Shown here piece by piece: positions 8,434 to 16,244 of a stretch of 64,000 nt of DNA. Each line of letters begins with the position of its first letter. Position 1 is the first letter of the stretch. The stretch is from NCBI RefSeq assembly GCF_001552735.1, contig NZ_BCRT01000013.1, positions 186,001-250,000 of the forward strand, read 5' to 3'. The stretch is from Sanguibacter suarezii NBRC 16159 (lineage in GTDB: Bacteria; Actinomycetota; Actinomycetes; Actinomycetales; Cellulomonadaceae). A program made the translations under genes and the position numbers. The notes below the pieces were generated by a model. That model made no database searches. It worked only from the letters and a program-made list of their open reading frames with translations, and was not told the origin of the DNA.

Positions 8434-9300
8434 ATGACTCACGACCTTCCCCAGCCAGACCCCGGGACCCCGGACTCTGCGGACGACGCGATCCTCATCG
8501 CCGCCTTCGAGGGCTGGAACGACGCCGGGAGCGCGGCCAGCGCGGCCTTGGCGCACCTGGTCGCCGTGTGGGGCGCGGACCTCATCGACGAGCTGGACCC
8601 CGAGGACTACCTGGACTTCCAGGAGCACCGTCCCGTCGTCGCGACCCTTCCCGACGGTCAGCGCGAGCTGACCTGGCCCACCACCCGCGTCTTCGTGGCT
8701 GGCCCGCCGGCCACCACCCGACGCGTCGTCCTCGTGCACGGCATCGAACCGGCCCTGCGCTGGCGCAGCTACTGCGCGGAGATCATCTCGATCGCCCGCA
8801 CCCTGGGGGTGCGCACGATCGTCACGGTCGGAGCGCTGCTCGCCGACGTCCCCCACACCCGGCCCATCCCGGTCACCGTCACCTCCGACGACCCCGCGGT
8901 CCAGCACCTGCTCGACGTCGAGGCCAACACCTACGAAGGTCCCACCGGGATCGTCGGGGTGCTGCACGACGCCGCCGAGAAGGCCGGCTTCCACTCCCTG
9001 TCGGTGTGGGCGGCCGTCCCGCACTACGTGGCGCACCCGCCCTCACCCAAGGCGACCGCAGCCATCCTCAGTCGGCTGGAGTCCTTCCTCGGGGAGACGA
9101 TCGAGCTCGGCGCTCTCGCCGAGGACGCTCTGGCCTGGCAGCACGGGGTGGACCAGCTCACCAGTGAGGACCCCGAGATCGCCGAGTACGTCCAGCAGCT
9201 CGAGGAGGCCAAGGACACCGTCGAGCTGCCCGAGGCGAGCGGCGAGGCCATCGCCCGAGAGTTCGAGCAGTACCTCCGCCGCCGCGACAAAGGCTCCTGA
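8434..9300 (+). CDS. PAC2-family protein (proteasome-assembly-chaperone fold)
   Basis: The family is named after the eukaryotic proteasome assembly chaperone 2; actinobacterial members are conserved but their function is not settled. The N-terminal motif ILIAAFEGWNDAGSAASAAL (about 17-36) and the central VHGIEPALRWRSYCAEI are characteristic, as are the conserved YEGPTGIVGVLH and the VPHYVAHPPSPKAT segment. Length 288 fits. It stands alone on its strand, convergent with mshC. The proteasome genes mpa and dop are 4 kb away, but nothing in the sequence ties the protein to them. Confidence 0.88.
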   Translation: MTHDLPQPDPGTPDSADDAILIAAFEGWNDAGSAASAALAHLVAVWGADLIDELDPEDYLDFQEHRPVVATLPDGQRELTWPTTRVFVAGPPATTRRVVLVHGIEPALRWRSYCAEIISIARTLGVRTIVTVGALLADVPHTRPIPVTVTSDDPAVQHLLDVEANTYEGPTGIVGVLHDAAEKAGFHSLSVWAAVPHYVAHPPSPKATAAILSRLESFLGETIELGALAEDALAWQHGVDQLTSEDPEIAEYVQQLEEAKDTVELPEASGEAIAREFEQYLRRRDKGS

Positions 9301-9450
9301 CCCGCCCTCTCCCCCGCCCCACCCTCCGCCACCGCCGCCGCCCGCTGAGTGCACGATCTTGTACGCGACACGCCGGTGCGACACGCGCCTTTTCGTGCAC
9401 TCAGCGGATTGGGCGGGCGGGTGGCAGGTGGGTGGGTGGGTGGAGTGGAG
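9301..9450. repeat. C-tract / long hairpin / G-tract element 1 at a convergent gene end
   Basis: CCGCTGAGTGCACGA (9342-9356) is exactly complementary to TCGTGCACTCAGCGG (9393-9407): 15 perfect pairs round a 36-base loop. The loop holds GCGACACGC twice and ends in CTTTTCG. A C-rich run precedes the hairpin (9301-9341). A G-rich run follows it, with six GGG blocks between 9411 and 9440, a strong G-quadruplex pattern. The reverse complement has the same layout, so transcripts of the PAC2 gene and of mshC both read C-tract, hairpin, G-tract. It probably terminates both. A related element lies at 14640-14783. Confidence 0.65.
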
Positions 9451-9453
9451 CGG

Positions 9454-10731
9454 TTAGAGGCGGACGCCGAGGAGGGTGTTGACTGCTCGGGAGATGACGC
9501 CCGGGGCGCCTTCGACCGGCTCGGCAGTACCGGCCAGGGACAGCTCGGCCCAGGCGTCGACGGCGGCCAGCGCACGCGGCGCGTCGAGGTCGGCGGCCAG
9601 GGCCGCACGGATCTCCGCGAGCGTCTGCTCGGGAGCCGGTCCCCCGTTGCCCGAGACCGCCGAGCGCCACAGCTCGAAGCGCTCCTGGGCGGACTTGAGG
9701 TCAGCCTCGGTCCATTCCCAGTCGGTGCGGTAGTGGTGGGCGAGCAGCGCCAGCCGGATCGCCATCGGCTCCACGCCGTCGGCGCGCAGGCGGGAGACGA
9801 AGACGAGGTTGCCGCGGGACTTGCTCATCTTCTCGCCCTGGTAGGCGACCAGCCCGGCGTGCACGTGGGTCTGGGCAGCCACCCCGTGGGTGTCGCCGTC
9901 GCCGAGCAGGCGGGCGTGCGAGGTGCTCATCTCGTGGTGGGGGAAGAGCAGGTCGACGCCGCCGCCCTGCACGTCGAAGGGCAGGCCGAGGGCAGCACGG
10001 GCGATCACGGCGCACTCGATGTGCCAGCCGGGACGGCCGGTGCCCAGCGGGCCGCCGTCCCAGGACGGCTCCCCCGGACGCTCGCGGCGCCACAGCAACG
10101 GGTCGAGACGGTTGCGCTTGCCCGGGCGGTCGGGGTCTCCCCCGCGCTCGGCGAACAGCGCCTCCATGACCTCGGCGTCGAACCGCGAGACCTGACCGAA
10201 GTCCGGGTCCGCGGTCACGTCGGCGTAGACGTCGCCCAGCTCCGGGTCAGCGCCCCCGGCGCCGTCCTCGAGCGGCACCCGGTAGGCCGCGCCCATGCGC
10301 AGAAGCTCGACGACGGCGCGGGCGACCGGGTCGATGGTCTCGACCGCACCGAGGTAGGTGTCGGGCGGGATGACGCCCAGGGCGGTCATGTCTTCACCGA
10401 ACAGTGCCGTCTGCTCGACGGCGAGGTCGCGCCAGTCCACGCCCGTCGCGGTCGCCCGCTCGAGCAGCGGGTCGTCGACGTCGGTGACGTTGGAGGCGTA
10501 GACGACCGTGTGCCCGGCGTCGCGCCAGGCGCGTCCGAGCAGGTCGAAGGCGACGTAGGTCGCGGCGTGACCGATGTGGGTCGCGTCGTACGGGGTGATC
10601 CCGCACACGTAGAGGGTCGCGGTCTCACCGTGGGCGGCCACGACCAGCTCACCGGTGGAGCTGTCATGGACGCGGACGGTGTCTCCACGGCCGGGGAGTT
10701 CAGGGATCTGCGGAGCGGGCCAGGTAAGCAC
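9454..10731 (-). CDS. mshC: Cysteine--GlcN-Ins ligase MshC (mycothiol synthesis)
   Basis: Joins cysteine to 1-D-myo-inosityl 2-amino-2-deoxy-glucopyranoside with ATP, the penultimate step of mycothiol synthesis. It is a cysteinyl-tRNA synthetase paralogue: zinc-site and HIGH region [20 protein letters not shown] at the N-terminus, WHIECAVIA and LLFPHHEM in the middle, KMSKS variant KMSKSRGN. At 425 residues it has the shorter MshC length, lacking the tRNA-binding end of CysS, and begins with the MshC-type [12 protein letters not shown]. Start: GTG at 10731, six bases after TAGGGT (10738-10743, minus strand), so probably leaderless. Its presence indicates a mycothiol-making actinobacterium. 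Confidence 0.95.
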   Translation of the reverse strand: MLTWPAPQIPELPGRGDTVRVHDSSTGELVVAAHGETATLYVCGITPYDATHIGHAATYVAFDLLGRAWRDAGHTVVYASNVTDVDDPLLERATATGVDWRDLAVEQTALFGEDMTALGVIPPDTYLGAVETIDPVARAVVELLRMGAAYRVPLEDGAGGADPELGDVYADVTADPDFGQVSRFDAEVMEALFAERGGDPDRPGKRNRLDPLLWRRERPGEPSWDGGPLGTGRPGWHIECAVIARAALGLPFDVQGGGVDLLFPHHEMSTSHARLLGDGDTHGVAAQTHVHAGLVAYQGEKMSKSRGNLVFVSRLRADGVEPMAIRLALLAHHYRTDWEWTEADLKSAQERFELWRSAVSGNGGPAPEQTLAEIRAALAADLDAPRALAAVDAWAELSLAGTAEPVEGAPGVISRAVNTLLGVRL

Positions 10732-10783
10732 GGATCAACCCTAGCTGGCAATCACCAGGGCACCCGACCGACGATGCGCCACA

Positions 10784-11896
10784 ATGCCTATGACGGCTCT
10801 GGACCGCCCCTCGGCACGACTACCCACAACCACGCCTGACGAGCAGCGAGGCTTCATGACCACCGACAGTCCCGGCACCGCACGTGCCAGCGCGATCCGA
10901 CGAAGCTTCGAGCGAAACTCCGACCGGTGGCACGAGCTGGCCGCCGACGCACCCGCGCAGCAGCCGCCCGCTGCGGTCCGGTGGCACGTCGTCGCCGCGT
11001 CCCAGGACGTGCTCGACGTCGCAGACCAGCTCGGCCTGCCGACCGCCGACGTCCGGCTCCGCCTCTCGCAGGTCCGGGCGGGCGCCGCCCGCGTGCCTTC
11101 CCGGGTGGTCCGGGTCAACGACCATGCCATGTACGTCGTCGTGCCGACGGCGTCCTTCGCCGACGAGCAGGTGAGCACCGGCGCCATGACGTTGTTCGTG
11201 ACAGCCGACTGCGTGATCTCCTTCGAGGCCGGAGACGCCCAGGTCACCGACGGCGTGGCGGCCCGCCTGACCGAGCCACGCACCCTCGTCGGGAACGGCG
11301 CGCTGCCGGTGCTCGCGGCGACCTTGGTGGAGGTGCTCGCCGGGGCCTCGGAGGTCGAGCTCGCCCTCGGTGACGCGGTCGCGGACCTGGAGCGGACAGT
11401 CTTCCGTCCGGACGTGGACCCGCTCGAGCGGCTGTACAACCTCAAGCGAGAGATCTCCGAGGCCCGGCGCGCGCTGCTGCCGCTGAGCATCGAGATCCCT
11501 GACCTCGGGGGGGACGCCTCGTCCGCGTCGGCGGCGTCGGCCCAGCCGCTGCGCCTGGACCGCCGCCTGCTCGAGCGTCTCACCACGACCGCCGAGCGGG
11601 TGGACCGCCACCTCGACGCCCACGACGGTCTGCTCTCCGACATGCTCTCGGTGCGGCTCTCCCAGGTGTCGGTGCGCCAGAACGAGATCACGCTGCAGCA
11701 GAACGAGGACATGCGCAAGATCTCCGCGTGGGCGGCGATCGCCGCGGTGCCGACCCTGCTCGCGGGGATCTACGGGATGAACTTCCGTCACATGCCCGAG
11801 CTGGGCTGGCACCTCGGCTACCCCGTCACGATCGCCGCCATGACGACGCTCTGCGTCACGCTGTACCGGGCGTTCCGGCGCGCGGGGTGGCTCTAG
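10784..11896 (+). CDS. CorA-family divalent-cation transporter
   Basis: A CorA-type Mg2+/Co2+ channel protein: large cytoplasmic N-terminal domain, long helices and two C-terminal membrane segments. The signature YGMNF follows the first membrane helix (WAAIAAVPTLLAGIYGMNF); the second is LGYPVTIAAMTTLCVTLY. The long amphipathic stretch from about 230 to 320 (ERLTTTAERVDRHL..., QNEITLQQNEDMRKIS) matches the stalk helix. Start is uncertain: ATG at 10784 gives 370 residues, while ATG at 10856 has a GCGAGG site upstream and gives 346. It is divergent from mshC and its end is 12 bases from the end of uppP. CorA proteins act as pentamers. Confidence 0.85.
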   Translation: MPMTALDRPSARLPTTTPDEQRGFMTTDSPGTARASAIRRSFERNSDRWHELAADAPAQQPPAAVRWHVVAASQDVLDVADQLGLPTADVRLRLSQVRAGAARVPSRVVRVNDHAMYVVVPTASFADEQVSTGAMTLFVTADCVISFEAGDAQVTDGVAARLTEPRTLVGNGALPVLAATLVEVLAGASEVELALGDAVADLERTVFRPDVDPLERLYNLKREISEARRALLPLSIEIPDLGGDASSASAASAQPLRLDRRLLERLTTTAERVDRHLDAHDGLLSDMLSVRLSQVSVRQNEITLQQNEDMRKISAWAAIAAVPTLLAGIYGMNFRHMPELGWHLGYPVTIAAMTTLCVTLYRAFRRAGWL

Positions 11897-11908
11897 GCGA
11901 CGGGCCGC

Positions 11909-12775
11909 TCACACACCGCCGTGGGCGTTGAGCACGCCGGCGGTGAGCAGCACGACGACGACCACCGCGAGCACGATGCGGTAGATGACGAAGGGCTTGT
12001 AGCTGAAGGTCGAGACGATCTTGAGGAAGACGATGATGACGAAGTAGCCCACGACGAAGGCGACGAGGGTGGCCATGAGCGTCATCGCCAGGCTCGGGGT
12101 GCCCGGGACGCCGATCTCGTCGGCGGAGGTGAACAGCTTGTAGAAGCCCGACCCCAGGACCGCGGGGATGGCCAGCAGGAAGGAGTAGCGCGCGGCGGCC
12201 TCACGGGTGTATCCCATGAGCAGCCCGGCCGAGATGGTGCCGCCCGAGCGGGACACCCCGGGGACGATCGCCAGCGCCTGGGCGAAGCCGAAGTACAGCG
12301 CGTGCTTGGGGTTGAGGTCGGTCAGCTCGCGGTTCTTGGCACCGACCTTGTCCGCCCAGCCGAGCACGAGGGCGAAGACGACGAGCATGAGGGCGATGAG
12401 GTAGAGGTTGCGGAACGACTTGTCGATCGCGCTCTCCAGCCCCAGGCCGAGCACGACGATCGGCAGGCTGCCCAGACCGATGTACCAGCCCATCCGGGCG
12501 TCGTGGTTGCGTGATCCCATGCGCTCGCGCCACGTGGGCCCGTCCTGACCGCTGATGGCGCGCCACCACGCCGTGCAGATCGTGGCGATGTCGCGGCGGA
12601 AGTACAAGATCACCGCGCTCTCCGTGCCGATCTGGGTGATCGCCGTGAAGGCGGCACCGGGATCAGAGGCGCCGATGAGCTCGCCGACGATGCGCAGATG
12701 GGCGCTGGAGGAGACCGGCAGGAACTCGGTGAGACCCTGGACCAGTCCGAGGATGAAAGCTTGGAGTCCGTTCAC
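11909..12775 (-). CDS. uppP: Undecaprenyl-diphosphatase UppP/BacA
   Basis: Integral membrane enzyme that converts undecaprenyl diphosphate to the monophosphate, recycling the lipid carrier for peptidoglycan synthesis; extra copies give bacitracin resistance. The two family motifs are present: GLTEFLPVSSSAHL (residues 14-27, with the catalytic Glu) and PGVSRSGGTI (with the catalytic Ser-Arg). About eight membrane segments, length 288, all normal. Start: GTG at 12775, with TAACGT eight bases upstream on the minus strand. Placement after mshC and before the aldo/keto reductase is common in Micrococcales. Confidence 0.95.
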   Translation of the reverse strand: MNGLQAFILGLVQGLTEFLPVSSSAHLRIVGELIGASDPGAAFTAITQIGTESAVILYFRRDIATICTAWWRAISGQDGPTWRERMGSRNHDARMGWYIGLGSLPIVVLGLGLESAIDKSFRNLYLIALMLVVFALVLGWADKVGAKNRELTDLNPKHALYFGFAQALAIVPGVSRSGGTISAGLLMGYTREAAARYSFLLAIPAVLGSGFYKLFTSADEIGVPGTPSLAMTLMATLVAFVVGYFVIIVFLKIVSTFSYKPFVIYRIVLAVVVVVLLTAGVLNAHGGV

Positions 12776-12875
12776 GTCGGGCCACGTTACCTGGCTGCGG
12801 GCCCCGTCGGGGTCAGCCTCGCAGCGCCGGTCGCCCCGGATGCGCTGCGCACTGCCCTGGCAGCGGCCCGCACAG

Positions 12876-12881
12876 TAGTCT
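12876..12881 (+). promoter_or_regulatory. -10 element for leaderless aldo/keto reductase gene
   Basis: TAGTCT is followed by seven bases and the ATG at 12889, with no ribosome site between. The pattern implies a leaderless mRNA. Confidence 0.5.
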
Positions 12882-12888
12882 GCAGGGC

Positions 12889-13860
12889 ATGGAACTCCGC
12901 CGCCTGGGCCGTACAGGCCTGCACGTGTCCGCTCTGGGGCTCGGGACGATGACGTGGGGCCGGGACACCGACGCCCAGGACGCCGGTCAGCAGCTGCGGG
13001 ACTTCACCGAGGCCGGCGGGACCTTCGTCGACACCGCCGGGTCCTACGGCGACGGAGCGAGCGAAGAGATCCTCGGCTCGCTGCTGGGATCGCTGGTCGA
13101 CCGTGACGAGGTGGTGGTCGCGACCAAGGGTGGTCTGCGGCGCACGCCAGGCGGCATGGTCGTCGACTCCTCCCGCGGTGCGCTGCTGTCCTGCCTCGAC
13201 GCGTCGCTGCGCCGGCTGGGGACCGACCACGTGGACCTCTTCCTGGTCCAGGCCCCTGACCCGCACACCCCGCTGGAGGAGACCGTCTCGGCGCTGCGGC
13301 ACATGGTCGTCTCCGGACGCGCCCGCTACGTCGGGCTGGCTAACCACGCGGGGTGGCACACCGGGTACGTGGCTGCGGCGCTGCGCTCGGGCGCTGACGT
13401 CGAGCTCGCGGCGCTCGAGGTGGAGCACTCCTTGCTCAACCGGGAGTGCGAGCAGGACCTCGTCCCAGCCACGCAGGCGCTCGGCGTCGGGCTGCTCACG
13501 TGGTCCGCGCTCGGCCGCGGGGTGCTCACCGGCAAGTACCGGCGCTCGCTGCCGTCCGACTCCCGTGGGGCGTCCAGCCAGCTGTCCGGCTTCGTCGAGC
13601 CGTACCTCGACGCTCGGGGGTCAGCGGTGGTCGACGCGGTGTGCACCGCGGCGTCAGGACTGGGCCGGGCCCCGCTCGAGGTGGCGCTGGCCTGGGTGCT
13701 GGGACGGAGCTACGTGTCCTCGGCGATCGTCGGTGCGCGGACGCCGGTCCAGCTGCGGGAGTCGCTGCGGTCGCTCGACCTCGTGCTCCCTGGCGCGGTC
13801 GGTGCGGCGTTGGACGAGGTCAGCCACCCGAGCAACGAGTTCACCGACGCCTACGCCTGA
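12889..13860 (+). CDS. Aldo/keto reductase
   Basis: A TIM-barrel NADPH-dependent oxidoreductase. It begins MELRRLGRTGLHVSALGLGTMTWG, the usual N-terminus. The catalytic Asp and Tyr are in FVDTAGSYGDGASEEILG, the Lys in VVVATKGG, and the His position falls in GRARYVGLANHAG. The C-terminal NADPH site is around SSAIVGARTPVQLRESL. Length 323 is typical. The family reduces many aldehydes and ketones and the substrate is not predictable. Convergent with the acidic-protein gene, whose stop is nine bases away. Confidence 0.9.
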   Translation: MELRRLGRTGLHVSALGLGTMTWGRDTDAQDAGQQLRDFTEAGGTFVDTAGSYGDGASEEILGSLLGSLVDRDEVVVATKGGLRRTPGGMVVDSSRGALLSCLDASLRRLGTDHVDLFLVQAPDPHTPLEETVSALRHMVVSGRARYVGLANHAGWHTGYVAAALRSGADVELAALEVEHSLLNRECEQDLVPATQALGVGLLTWSALGRGVLTGKYRRSLPSDSRGASSQLSGFVEPYLDARGSAVVDAVCTAASGLGRAPLEVALAWVLGRSYVSSAIVGARTPVQLRESLRSLDLVLPGAVGAALDEVSHPSNEFTDAYA

Positions 13861-13869
13861 GCACGCCGG

Positions 13870-14211
13870 TCACCTGATGGCGTCGACGTCCTCGTCGTAG
13901 TCCGAGCCGTCCAGGTCGGCGTCGTCGATCCCGCCCAGGCGCTCCTCGGCGTCGTCGTCCTCGTCCACGTCGTCCACATCGTCGTCGTCGTCATCGTCGT
14001 CATCATCGTCGTCGTCGGCGAGCACGACGGGGAGAGCCTCGCCGTAGGTGTTGCCGATGGCCTCGTCGTAGACGTCGAAGGCGTCGGCGAGCACGTCGTA
14101 GGCGTCGTCGACGGAGGAGTCCTCGTCACCTCGCCGGCTGGCGACCGCAGCAAAGTGCGCCTCGAGGGCAGCGACAAAACGATCAAGGGCGGCGCGCGGG
14201 TCGACGGTCAT
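13870..14211 (-). CDS. Small acidic protein with poly-Asp run
   Basis: A 113-residue protein. The first 60 residues look folded and helical (MTVDPRAALDRFVAALEAHFAAV). They are followed by 13 consecutive Asp and then a tail almost wholly of Asp and Glu. Similar short acidic proteins next to DUF5703 genes in Micrococcales are sometimes labelled primosomal protein, but I see no motif to support that. ATG at 14211 lies six bases after TACCGT (14218-14223, minus strand), so probably leaderless; this fixes the start well inside a longer open frame. The Asp run is encoded by repeats of GAC and GAT and may vary in length between strains. Confidence 0.75.
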   Translation of the reverse strand: MTVDPRAALDRFVAALEAHFAAVASRRGDEDSSVDDAYDVLADAFDVYDEAIGNTYGEALPVVLADDDDDDDDDDDDDVDDVDEDDDAEERLGGIDDADLDGSDYDEDVDAIR

Positions 14212-14404
14212 ACCCTGACGGTAGCGCGCTCGCGAGGGGAATGGCAGCGGATAGTCTTGTGGGTTTGCCCGGGGCCGACGCCGCCGGTCCGGTGACCTCG
14301 ATGCGCACCAGAACCGTCCCTGATAAGTTCGACGGCAGACCCGCTCCGGGCCGCACGCCCTCGGGCGCCGGCGCTGAGCACTCGGCATCGAAAGGTGACA
14401 CACG

Positions 14405-14635
14405 ATGGCTGCGAAGGTCCCCCGAGACCATTGGACCGCCCAGGGCCGTGAGTACGAGGTCCGGGTTCTGACCATCCCCCGGGACCACACCCGGTCCCAG
14501 ACCCGCCAGATGCTCACCGACGAGGCCGAGCACGGCCGGTGGGAGCTGGCCCGGTCGGTGCTCTACGTCGGTGGTGAGCGCCGAGTCTGGCTCCGGCGCA
14601 AGATCATCCGCGCCCGCAGCACCCTCATCCGCTGA
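14405..14635 (+). CDS. DUF5703 family protein
   Basis: A 76-residue basic protein conserved in actinobacteria, function unknown. It shows the family's run HWTAQGREYEVRVLTIPRD, then REMLT-type helix and GRWELARSVLYVGGERRVWLRRKIIR. A ribosome site, AAAGGTGA, lies just before the ATG at 14405. It is divergent from the acidic-protein gene and is followed by hairpin element 2. Confidence 0.85.
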   Translation: MAAKVPRDHWTAQGREYEVRVLTIPRDHTRSQTRQMLTDEAEHGRWELARSVLYVGGERRVWLRRKIIRARSTLIR

Positions 14636-14639
14636 CAAA

Positions 14640-14783
14640 CTGCACTCCCCTCCCCCTCCCCCCGCGCACCCCGGTGAGTGCTGGGTCGTGCACGCTTTTT
14701 CGCGTGATCTGCGTGCACAACCCAGCACTCAGCGGAGGGGCTTGGGTGGGGAGGTGGGGTGGGGTGGTGGGGAGGCGGGGTGG
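14640..14783. repeat. C-tract / long hairpin / G-tract element 2 at a convergent gene end
   Basis: A left arm at 14671-14694 pairs with a right arm at 14712-14735: 22 of 24 positions complementary round a 17-base loop that contains CTTTTTCG. Core words are GTGAGTGCTGGG and CCCAGCACTCAGCGG. It is preceded by C-blocks (14646-14672) and followed by a run of GGG and GGGG blocks (14736-14780) able to form a G-quadruplex. It shares GAGTGC/GCACTCAGCGG, the CTTTT(T)CG loop word and the C/G flanks with the element at 9301-9450. It sits between DUF5703 and the M20 peptidase, which converge on it. Confidence 0.65.
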
Positions 14784-14793
14784 CTGGACGGGG

Positions 14794-16131
14794 TCAGCAG
14801 GTCTCGAGGAGGCGGGTCAGGACTCGGGTGCCGAACTTCAGGGACTCGACGGGGACCCGCTCGTCCACTCCGTGGAACATCCCGGGGAAGTCGAGGCCCT
14901 CGGGCAGGCGCAGCGGGGCGAAGCCGTAGCCGGTGATCCCCAGCCGGGCGAGCGACTTGTTGTCGGTGCCACCGGAGAGCGAGTAGGGCAGCACGAGCGC
15001 ACCCGGGTCCTCCGCGAGCAGCGCCGCCGTCATCGCGTCCACCAGCGACCCGGAGAAGGGCACCTCCAGCGCGATGTCCTCGTGGATGGGTTCGATGCGC
15101 ACGTGCTCCCCCGCGAGCTCGCGCAGCGTGGCCATCGCGCTCTCGGTATGCCCGGGCAGGAACCGGGCGTCGATGGCGGCCTCCGCGCGCCCAGGGATGA
15201 CGTTGGCCTTGTACCCGGCGCTCAGCTGGGTCGGGTTGGAGGTGTTGCGCACCGTGGCTCCGACGAAGCGCGCAGCCGGTCCGAGCGCGTCCACGAGGGC
15301 GTCGATGCGCTCCGGGTCGCCGGCGTCGAAGGCCAGCCCGGTGAGGTCGCTCACCCCGCGCAGCAGCGCCTCCACCGTCGGGGTCAAGACGTAGGGCCAG
15401 GGGTGCTGCCCGATCCGCGCGACCGCCGCGGCCAGGTGCGTCACGGCGTTGTCAGCGGCGATCTGCGAGCCGTGCCCGGCCCGCCCGTCGGCGACGAGCC
15501 GCAACCAGGCCAGGCCCTTCTCCGCCGTCTGCAGCAGGTAGGCGCGCTGGCCGTTGATCTGCGTGGAGAAGCCTCCGACCTCGCTGATCGCGTGGGTCGC
15601 GCCCTCGAACAGCTCCGGACGGTGGTCGACGGCGTAGCGCGCACCGAAGTCTCCCCCGGCCTCCTCGTCGGCGAAGAAGGCGAGCACGACGTCGCGCGCG
15701 GGCTGGCGTCCCTCGCGCACCATCTGGCGCACGACGGCGAGCATCATCGCGTCCATGTCCTTCATGTCCACCGCGCCGCGACCCCAGAGCAGACCGTCGA
15801 TCTCCTCACCGGCGAAGGGGTCCACCTGCCAGTCCGCGGCCTGGGCCGGGACGACGTCCAGGTGTCCGTGCAGGACGAGCGCGGACCGTGAGGGGTCCAC
15901 GCCGGGGATGCGCACCACGACGCTGGCCCGGCCGGGCGCGGACTCGAAGAGCTCGGGATCCAGGCCCACCTCGTGCAGCAGACCCATGACGTACTCGGCC
16001 GCCGCTCGTTCCCCCGGTCCGGAACCGTCGCCGTAGTTGGAGGTGTCGATCCGCAGCAGGTCCGCACAGATGCGCGCCACCTCGTCCTCTGCGGTCAGGG
16101 TGGCTGATGACAGGGACGGGTCGGTGGTCAT
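14794..16131 (-). CDS. M20-family metallopeptidase/dipeptidase
   Basis: A cytoplasmic zinc aminoacyl hydrolase. The metal and catalytic motifs are all visible: LHGHLDVVPA (His and Asp), GRGAVDMKDMDA (Asp), FFADEEAGGDFGA (catalytic Glu and metal Glu), and TDNKSLARLGITGYGFAPL near the C-terminus. The dimerisation domain lies at about 195-330. Members act on di- or tripeptides, N-acyl amino acids or related amides; which one is not shown. Start: ATG at 16131, six bases after TAGCGT (16138-16143, minus strand); a GTG at 16137 would add two residues. Confidence 0.9.
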   Translation of the reverse strand: MTTDPSLSSATLTAEDEVARICADLLRIDTSNYGDGSGPGERAAAEYVMGLLHEVGLDPELFESAPGRASVVVRIPGVDPSRSALVLHGHLDVVPAQAADWQVDPFAGEEIDGLLWGRGAVDMKDMDAMMLAVVRQMVREGRQPARDVVLAFFADEEAGGDFGARYAVDHRPELFEGATHAISEVGGFSTQINGQRAYLLQTAEKGLAWLRLVADGRAGHGSQIAADNAVTHLAAAVARIGQHPWPYVLTPTVEALLRGVSDLTGLAFDAGDPERIDALVDALGPAARFVGATVRNTSNPTQLSAGYKANVIPGRAEAAIDARFLPGHTESAMATLRELAGEHVRIEPIHEDIALEVPFSGSLVDAMTAALLAEDPGALVLPYSLSGGTDNKSLARLGITGYGFAPLRLPEGLDFPGMFHGVDERVPVESLKFGTRVLTRLLETC

Positions 16132-16244
16132 GCTCACACGCTACCCGTTCCCTGCCACCGCCCTGCGGACCCCGGTCCAGCCGCGGACAGCCGTGCCCGC
16201 GGCCTCGACCGGTGTCCTCGCACCCCTCACGGGGCCAGCCGGCC

